DNA from: Acanthaster planci
Lineage: Eukaryota > Echinodermata > Asteroidea > Valvatida > Acanthasteridae
Direction of reading: 5' to 3'
NCBI RefSeq assembly: GCF_001949145.1
Contig: NW_019091453.1
Location: 993,558-1,057,557 of the forward strand
Length of the DNA stretch: 64,000 bases
The position numbers and the translations under genes are program-made. How positions within the stretch are numbered: position 1 is the stretch's first letter; each line of letters begins with the position of its first letter. Below, in pieces: positions 58,701 to 64,000 of this stretch. The notes beneath the pieces are model-generated. The model was not told where the DNA came from and did not search any database. It saw nothing but the letters and a program-made list of their open reading frames with translations.

Positions 58701-61700
58701 ACCCCGATCTGGAATTCCCAGCATGCCATGTTGTCGTAATAACTGCTGCCTGCGTGCTAGGATTCACAAGACATCAAATGGCTTCAGGCCACATCAATAA
58801 ACTACAAGAAAACGCAACTATGAAAATGTGGTTTGGATGGACACTCTTCACGCAATTACAAATTGTAGGTAAAGAAACTGCACTAGAAATCTAACTCATG
58901 AGGAAATTTAGAAAAAATTGAAATAATACCGATGAACAGGTATGCAAATCTTTAAGTAACATGAGATCGGTGATTTGTTTAAAGATATGGAAGTTAACCA
59001 CAAGCTGAAGGGAAAAAAATGAGCAAGACAGAAGAATGCATTAAGATATAAAAATAAAGAGTTACCAAGTTTTCTGGAGTTTATCTGCTCAGGTGTCAGG
59101 ATAAGAGGCTCCATGCCTGACCGGAAAAATAGGGTTTTGCCGATGCCTTCTAGAAACTGCCTCACTGGAATGAGCAAACAAAAAATGATGCCCAAAACAT
59201 GTTTCTTCCTGTCAACTTACGTGCTTCTCGGAAACCCTTCGGTAACAGAAATAATTTCACAGACTGCAGAGGGTGTAACAGAACTTCCACACAAGCCAAT
59301 ACAAATTGCTTTTCTGACCACCATCAATCAAACAACAGTCTGACGCAAACCAAGCAAAATGCAAAATCTGAACTAATTTAAATTCAGATTTGGACATCCA
59401 ACATTTGTGAACCTCAAATGCTCTTGTTAGTAATAACCGTCTATGATCTATCAGTCAGAATTTGACAGCCTCTTAAGTGGTGTCATCTGTCAGAGCAGTT
59501 TCTTCCAAATTCTCCTAGAGTCTCCTCCTTAGCCCATTTTTATTGACATCATTCTAACTCTCACACATACCTTTCTCAACACACTTCTGAGCAGTGAATG
59601 CTGTCGGGTTTATCTCCACTTCGGGCACAGCATAGACAGGGTGCAGAAAGCGCAGTCCCATGACCCTCTGTGGAGAACAGACAACTGGAATATGATATCC
59701 CTGTCAGTATTTTCAGACATTCAGCTATCAGTCATCATAGTCAAGTGAGACACCTGATCGCTGAACATCCAAAAACATCTCATAATGTCGGTAGCATCAT
59801 GCCTACTAAAGTTTTTTTTTTCAAATAGCAGACATGATGTTTCTGTCATCACATAAGACCTTCCTCTGTTTATAACATACCCATATATTCAAAACATCAA
59901 TCTTCTTATAGAAAGCACAATAAAACATGATATCATAATGGAACAGAAAAGTGAAGAGGATGCAAGAAAAAAAAAGTGAGCCAAATGGATGGGTGAGTTT
60001 GGTAAGTAAACTGTGATCACTGGATGGGGTAAGATCTCAGGGACCAGTAAATTTATGTCGGTAAATGTGAGTAAAGACTGAGCACTACTGCCGGAAAGCC
60101 TCTCTACAGTTAACAAAAAAAGAAACAAGTCAATTTAAAACTTCTGTCAAACATAAAACTTCGTTATTACATTGAAAATAACAAGATTGCACATTTTACC
60201 ACATATATGCAATCACAAAGTTCTGCAACTTTCTTCCAGTTCCAAAATTTCCATATAATATTTATTATCCCATCAAATACCTCTGGGTAGGCTGCTTTGA
60301 CCGCTATTTCTCGTATATCCAGATTGAGGGTGTTGGTGCTGATGACTGCATCTTGACTGCATAGATGGGACACCTCTAGAAATGAGAGACAACTAGAATA
60401 AATGGAAATAAGTAGAACCATAACACTGCATGACAGACTTAAGTCACCTGCAGGGGCCAATTTCATAGAGCTGCTTAAGCATGGAATTCGCTTAAGCACG
60501 AAAAAACCTTGCTTAATAAACAAAGGTTACCAGCTCAAACTCTATGTGATTGTCATGCTTACCAAAAGACAGGTAAATACCATTCCAAGACAATATACAT
60601 ACAAGAAGTTTTGGCTGGTAACCTGATTTGTCAAGCAAGGTATTTTCACGCTTAAACAAATTTTTGGGATAAGCAGTGCTATGAAATTGGCCCCTGTGCT
60701 GCAGTTGGGTCCATCACAAGTCTCTGCAGTGGATGTAAATCACAAGACCAACACAAGCCATCTAACCACAAGTCAAGTCAAGTCACAAGTTACTCGTATG
60801 AACCATGACAAAAAGCATTTCCATCATTTGTGTCTGGACTTGGAGAGGACTTGAGAAAAGACTTGTGATGGACTAAACTACATGTACAACACCGGTGTCC
60901 ATATTTTATTTACGAAGGCGGAGAGAGACTTCTGCAATGATATCACTGGAAAAGATGATCGTTAGCGCCTGGAGGTTTAGCTCGACTGAAGTTCCCACAA
61001 CATCACAACAGCCCTATGGACTGAACATAGATTGGGGCCTCCTCACTTTTTGGACTGGGCCCCAATTGTGGCGGGTCATGCAATGGGATGGGCTATAATG
61101 GATCAGTTTACTAATGGCTGATGGTCTAACAACTGGCCCCTCCCACAATGAAAATCAACAGAGTAGCAAATGGAGCACACTATGAATTCAGTCTGGTAAC
61201 CAGAATTAGAAGCCATTGCGAGAGCAGCACTATGCTCACGCAAGCAGGTGGGTGATACCCTGTAGCAGTATCTTCAAAGCATAAAAATAACAAGACAAAG
61301 TAAAGCATTTACCTCGAACAAGATTTTGCTTGATTTCTAGATCTTCAACAACTGCCTCAAAGATGTATTCAGCATCCCTGACTGCTTCCTCAAGCCTACT
61401 GATGCATAAAACTTGGCCCTTAAATCAAAAGAAGTAAACCGGAATACTTGTCATTTCATACTTTGATTAACTCAAAGGAACTTCAGCAACCACCGTACAA
61501 TTGGAGCAAAGCACAACCAACGACAAGCCACATCCCTATCAGGATTTCTCTAGTCATCCCAAGAAACGCAACAAAATCCAACACAATTAAAATGCCAACG
61601 TTGCAGAATGCTTGAAATGCAACATGATGTAGCATGCAACTGTTACTTATGAAAGTTCCTTGCCAGTGCGCCTGTGTTTCAGATGGTCTTGTATACAGTC

Positions 61701-62671
61701 AAGTGATGGTTTTGACCACAACACATGTACAATGTATCTTCACAAAGAACCAAATGCATGTTTACTGCATCTTTTCTCCATGCCAAAGATTCAAATCCCT
61801 TCCCCCAAAAGAGACTGCAATGGAAGTAAATCTTCTGAGTCTTTACTCACAAGGAAGTTGGGATGGATCATTAATCCCTCACTTTTCAGTTCTCTCTTGT
61901 CCACCTCCAAGTTGCTGTGCAGAGCATCTAGGGCTCCAGAGTTGGAATCATACACCTTGACTTTGTGGCCATGGTATGCCATGCAACCTTTCCGAACAAA
62001 GCAGAATTGATGGCCTTTATTAAGCAGATTTGTCACGAGAATTACACACAAGGTATGAGTTCTGTTCAGACTGGAATCCTTGGAAAGAACTTTCTTTAGC
62101 AATCAGCACAGTAATAAACATTCAACTTTTATTCTTTCAGCCACGGAAACTGCAGGAATGTTACGTACAATACAAATCCCTAATTTCTGATATCTGTATT
62201 TAATACGTGACAGTAAACAGCTTGATGTTGGCCAAAGCATTGCTTCAGAAGATTTGCTAACAGCAATAATGACCTGACAAACAAGTTTAAGTCACTCTTA
62301 GTACCTCTCCTCCCTCAAATAGTCCCACAAATAAATGATCCATTCCATTCTCTTCCTTCAAAGTCTGTGTAATCAAATTAGTCACTTTATACAAACTGGT
62401 GCACCAAATTGGCCAATCCAACCCCCAGAGAAAACTAAATATTTTCTATGGGCCTTCCCATGTAAAAACTATTTTCCAAATCAAGTAATCCAATGAGCTT
62501 ACGGCTAAAAATAGTGAATGTATAGGTTCTCGGCTAAAGGAGTTAGAGATGCTAACAATGTACCAACAATAGCACATTTTGTCTTTAGTCTCTTTCTCTT
62601 GAGAATACTTGGCTAGTACCTGCTATTTTGCTGCCCATCAGGCCACAGCCCAACACAGCTATATGTACCAT
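55530..62671 (-). CDS. HADH-type Rossmann domain fused to C-terminal RING finger (8 coding exons)
   Basis: Joined on the minus strand from 62671-62620, 61987-61851, 61418-61313, 60375-60281, 59667-59571, 59164-59066, 58756-58646 and 55708-55530. All borders are GT-AG and all phases agree, giving 291 residues. Residues 1-180 match the NAD-binding domain of 3-hydroxyacyl-CoA dehydrogenases: GCGLMG (8-13), Asp31 after strand 2, EAVVEDLEIK (84-93), STNT (111-114) and GLRFLHPV (134-141). The C-terminal helical dehydrogenase domain is absent. Residues 197-232 are a linker. Residues 240-278 form a RING-HC (C240, C243, C255, H257, C261, C264, C275, C278) at the very C-terminus, as in IAP, RNF34 and similar E3 ligases. 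The catalytic His and Ser are replaced (Arg136, Leu115), while Glu148 remains. Probable NAD-binding pseudoenzyme E3 ligase; the function is inferred. Confidence 0.88.
55709..58645 (-). other. last intron of the RING gene (2.9 kb)
   Basis: Donor GCG|GTAAGT at 58645, acceptor CCCTAG at 55709. Contains the R3 repeat copy at 57654-57905. No other exon seen; small open frames within it lack domains. Confidence 0.75.
57654..57905 (+). repeat. dispersed repeat R3, copy 3
   Basis: Contains CTGAAGCACGCCCTCACTGG and GGGAAGTTTTGCAACAAGG near its start and AACACGCCCTCTCCTGTTCC then CGCTCAGGACAG near its end. Same order and spacing as 54455-54705. Confidence 0.5.
58646..58756 (-). CDS. coding exon 7: linker between the two domains
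   Basis: 111 bases encoding residues 197-232, RRQQLLRQHGMLGIPDRGMP then HLGHSGNLTPPQDDEC. It has a short basic helix-like start followed by a Pro/Gly-rich, probably flexible segment. Donor GTAAGT; phases 1 in and 1 out. The frame with both neighbours is the only open one across the exon. Confidence 0.82.
59066..59164 (-). CDS. coding exon 6: end of Rossmann domain
   Basis: 99 bases, acceptor CATTCCAG, donor GTAACT. Encodes residues 164-195: RQFLEGIGKTLFFRSGMEPL then ILTPEQINSRKL. The FLEGIGKT segment aligns with the F-x-x-x-IGK(T/H)P stretch of 3-hydroxyacyl-CoA dehydrogenases. The PGFI(V)NR motif that normally follows, leading into the second domain, is not present. Confidence 0.85.
59571..59667 (-). 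CDS. coding exon 5: catalytic-motif region, degenerate
   Basis: 97 bases, acceptor TTCTCCACAG, donor GTATGT. Encodes residues 131-162: RVMGLRFLHPVYAVPEVEIN then PTAFTAQKCVEK. In active family members the corresponding motif is G-(L/M)-H-F-F-N-P-V, with the His as catalytic base. Here that position is Arg136 and the Asn position is His139. Glu148, partner of the catalytic His in the family, is retained. Confidence 0.88.
60281..60375 (-). CDS. coding exon 4: STNT strand of Rossmann domain
   Basis: 95 bases, acceptor CATTTCTAG, donor GTATTT. Encodes residues 100-130: VSHLCSQDAVISTNTLNLDI then REIAVKAAYPE. It matches the family pattern (A/V)-x-(A/S)-(T/S)-N-T-S-S-L-x-I-x-x-(I/L)-A. The first Ser after NT, which contacts substrate in active enzymes, is Leu115 here. 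Confidence 0.87.
60451..60696. mobile_element. fold-back MITE, CAGGGGCCAATTTCATAG ends
   Basis: 246 bases in an intron of the RING gene. The left end is CAGGGGCCAATTTCATAGAG then CTGCTTAAGC; the right end is its inverse, closing ATGAAATTGGCCCCTG. Pairing goes on inward through the AAGCACGAAAAAACCTTGCT / AGCAAGGTATTTTCACGCTT and GGTTACCAGC / GCTGGTAACC blocks, so each arm is about 95 bases. I recall similar sequences as common short elements in marine invertebrate genomes. Confidence 0.85.
60710..60872. mobile_element. small AAGTC-type element with TCCATCACAAGTCT ends
   Basis: 163 bases, starting TCCATCACAAGTCT and ending with the inverse AGACTTGTGATGGA. The interior carries CAAGTCAAGTCAAGTCACAA. 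Related in motif to the larger AAGTC elements but with different ends. It lies 13 bases from the fold-back MITE. Confidence 0.55.
61313..61418 (-). CDS. coding exon 3: EAVVEDL strand of Rossmann domain
   Basis: 106 bases, acceptor TTGATTTAAG, donor GTAAAT. Encodes residues 64-98: GQVLCISRLEEAVRDAEYIF then EAVVEDLEIKQNLVR. This matches the very conserved family block L-x-x-A-(V/L)-x-x-A-D-x-(V/I)-(I/F)-E-A-(V/I)-x-E-(N/D)-L-x-x-K. The acceptor lacks a strong pyrimidine tract; the alternative AG at about 61407 would break the phase. Confidence 0.85.
61851..61987 (-). CDS. coding exon 2: second half of the NAD-binding fold
   Basis: 137 bases, acceptor TTCGGAAAG, donor GTGAGT. Encodes residues 19-63: CMAYHGHKVKVYDSNSGALD then ALHSNLEVDKRELKSEGLMI then HPNFL. 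VKVYD is the second beta strand; its final Asp31 is the residue that contacts the NAD ribose in the family. Confidence 0.87.
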
Positions 62672-62681
62672 CTTGAAGGTT
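62620..62681 (-). CDS. first coding exon: start and glycine motif
   Basis: Transcribed exon 62681-62620 begins after a TTCCTCCTAG acceptor, has 10 bases of 5' UTR and then ATG (62671-62669) for MVHIAVLGCGLMGSKIA. The start is fixed by the first beta strand (HIAVLG), which must come directly before the GxGxxG loop. The acceptor implies at least one noncoding exon further up, somewhere beyond 62682. Confidence 0.87.
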
Positions 62682-64000
62682 CTAGGAGGAACCGTTGGCC
62701 CGAAGTTGGCACTTATGACTTTAAATGTGCCTGACTGGATCTTCTGAAAGGATCTATGAGGAATTTTTCATCTACACGTGTGTTGTCTGCATAGAGGCAA
62801 CAGGGCTTTCATCTTCATTGATGGAATGTACCTGCGCAAGGATAAAGGAGCAAAACAGGTACAATGATGAAAAAAAGTCTTTTTCTGGTTAAAAAAATGG
62901 ATTTTTGAAGTCCTACAAATACCTGTTGTGAGAAACCTACATGTAGCTTCCATCAATCAACACTAAGCTGACACACGTATACTTTGCACAGGTAAGAAAA
63001 ACTCTCTTTTTCAGAATATTTACATGCATACATCAAAACGAGTCAGTTCAGTGTTTAAAAAGCAATGTCATTCATAAATGAAGCATGTGTGTGAGTCTGC
63101 TAAAAGCCACACTGATTGGACAGACCTCACACACGCACCCGAATGACCTAAAGCATGATTATTGGGCATATGCTGCTGGAATAGTGAACTGGCTTAGTAG
63201 AGTGTATTGAAAACACAGTTCTTCATGGTGGTTTGGGATAGAAAATTGTCTCAGTGATTTTCAACATTGAATATTTCTGTCTTGAATTTCAATCATTTTT
63301 AACATTAATTTTGTGGATATCAGGCTCTCAAATAAACAAGGGACCCAGATCCAGAAAAATGGGTGATTCCCCTTTTACGTGTACCTTAAGTTACAACATA
63401 GAAACAAATCCAATTCTGGAACATCTGAAATCCACTCCTCAAGTCTCCAAGGTCAGTACACAGATTTACAATCCTACCTCTTGAGTTTCATAGTCTGGCC
63501 ACCACCTTCTTAGACTATGCTTTGACCTCATGCACAAAGTCCACAGGCTGTGACAAAATAATTCCCTTTTCAAAGAATAGGGCCTACTTGAAATTTCCCC
63601 AACCTGAATAGGCCTAAGTGTTTTAGGTTTTCAAGTCACAGAAAGACAAATGATGGCCAGATTTGCTTCTAATTCTCCCTAAGTGACCATACTTTGTGAG
63701 AAAATTTTTTTTAATTGGCATCAATATCCAACACTCTTTCCCAAGCAAGTGTACACCTCGTGTCCCAAGAGCGACAGTAGCTCTTTTGTGTTGAAATGTC
63801 ATTGAAAGCAACCTTAAGAAATAAGATAGGAAAAAGATATTAACAGCCGGGGAACACTCGCAATATACGTGTGTTAGTAAGCATTTCCTTGCTAAACTGT
63901 AAGCTTCTAGGGGTGCAGTGTCCCAATTCAAGGAAAATTCTCCGCCAAGCCGAGGCGCACAAAAAGCACCCCCAGAGATTGTTTCGAAAAGAGGGGTCTG
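62682..64000. other. upstream region of the RING gene, unassigned
   Basis: Should contain intron and perhaps the 5' noncoding exon and promoter of the RING gene. I cannot place them. The last 80 bases (about 63920-64000) are richer in GC and CpG. Two AGGCCTA words lie near 63583 and 63610. The open frame at 63623-63931 (minus) has no recognisable feature. Confidence 0.35.

Noticed and set aside
62620-62671. RING-gene product as an active 3-hydroxyacyl-CoA dehydrogenase of beta-oxidation
   Set aside because: Too short, lacks the second domain and the catalytic His, and has no evident mitochondrial or peroxisomal targeting signal (it starts directly with the first beta strand).
1-64000. tRNA, rRNA, spliceosomal RNA or CRISPR-like arrays
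   Set aside because: I looked for conserved blocks of 5S, U1, U2, U4, U5 and U6 RNAs, tRNA boxes and regular spacer arrays and found none I could support. The AAGTC and coding repeats are not CRISPR: they have no fixed repeat-spacer pattern and this is a eukaryotic genome.

Overview
The window is eukaryotic nuclear DNA. It has long GT-AG introns, very long AT-rich noncoding stretches, Penelope-like retroelement relics and many short terminal-inverted-repeat elements. The recurring word TAGGCCTA, the many ACATGTAC palindromes and the relic types suggest an invertebrate deuterostome (echinoderm, hemichordate or perhaps amphioxus). This is inference from texture; there is no species-diagnostic gene here.

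Layout. 1-460 holds nothing recognisable. 462-2737 is a palindromic composite of two decayed Penelope-like element fragments, and 2755-3184 is an AAGTC-rich repeat. 3185-8156 is gene-free upstream DNA. 8157-44884 (+) is one giant five-exon gene; every splice phase fits by hand: exon 1 8157-8472, exon 2 19293-19370, exon 3 23991-24052, exon 4 25118-38808 (13.7 kb, with a 25-N assembly gap), exon 5 40281-44884. 44885-55529 is intergenic or 3' UTR with several transposon relics, including one element nested in another. 55530-62671 (-) is a second, convergent gene of eight coding exons. 62682-64000 is unassigned.

The two genes are the main result. The plus-strand gene encodes about 6,240 residues (gap excluded). 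It has a myristoylation signal and a MARCKS-like basic/Ser/Phe patch in exon 1, a huge AHNAK-like repeat region in exon 4 that alternates basic-aromatic patches with Ser/Asp acidic blocks, and a 1,533-residue Ser/Lys/Pro-rich tail in exon 5 with two WH2-like motifs. It looks like a membrane-to-cytoskeleton scaffold. The minus-strand gene encodes a 291-residue fusion of a 3-hydroxyacyl-CoA dehydrogenase NAD-binding domain and a C-terminal IAP-type RING finger. The NAD-binding glycines are kept, but the catalytic His and the Ser of the NTS motif are replaced, so it is probably an NAD-sensing pseudoenzyme E3 ligase rather than a beta-oxidation enzyme.

The genes are convergent and share no evident function. 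The remaining sequence is intron and intergenic DNA with at least six families of short repeats.
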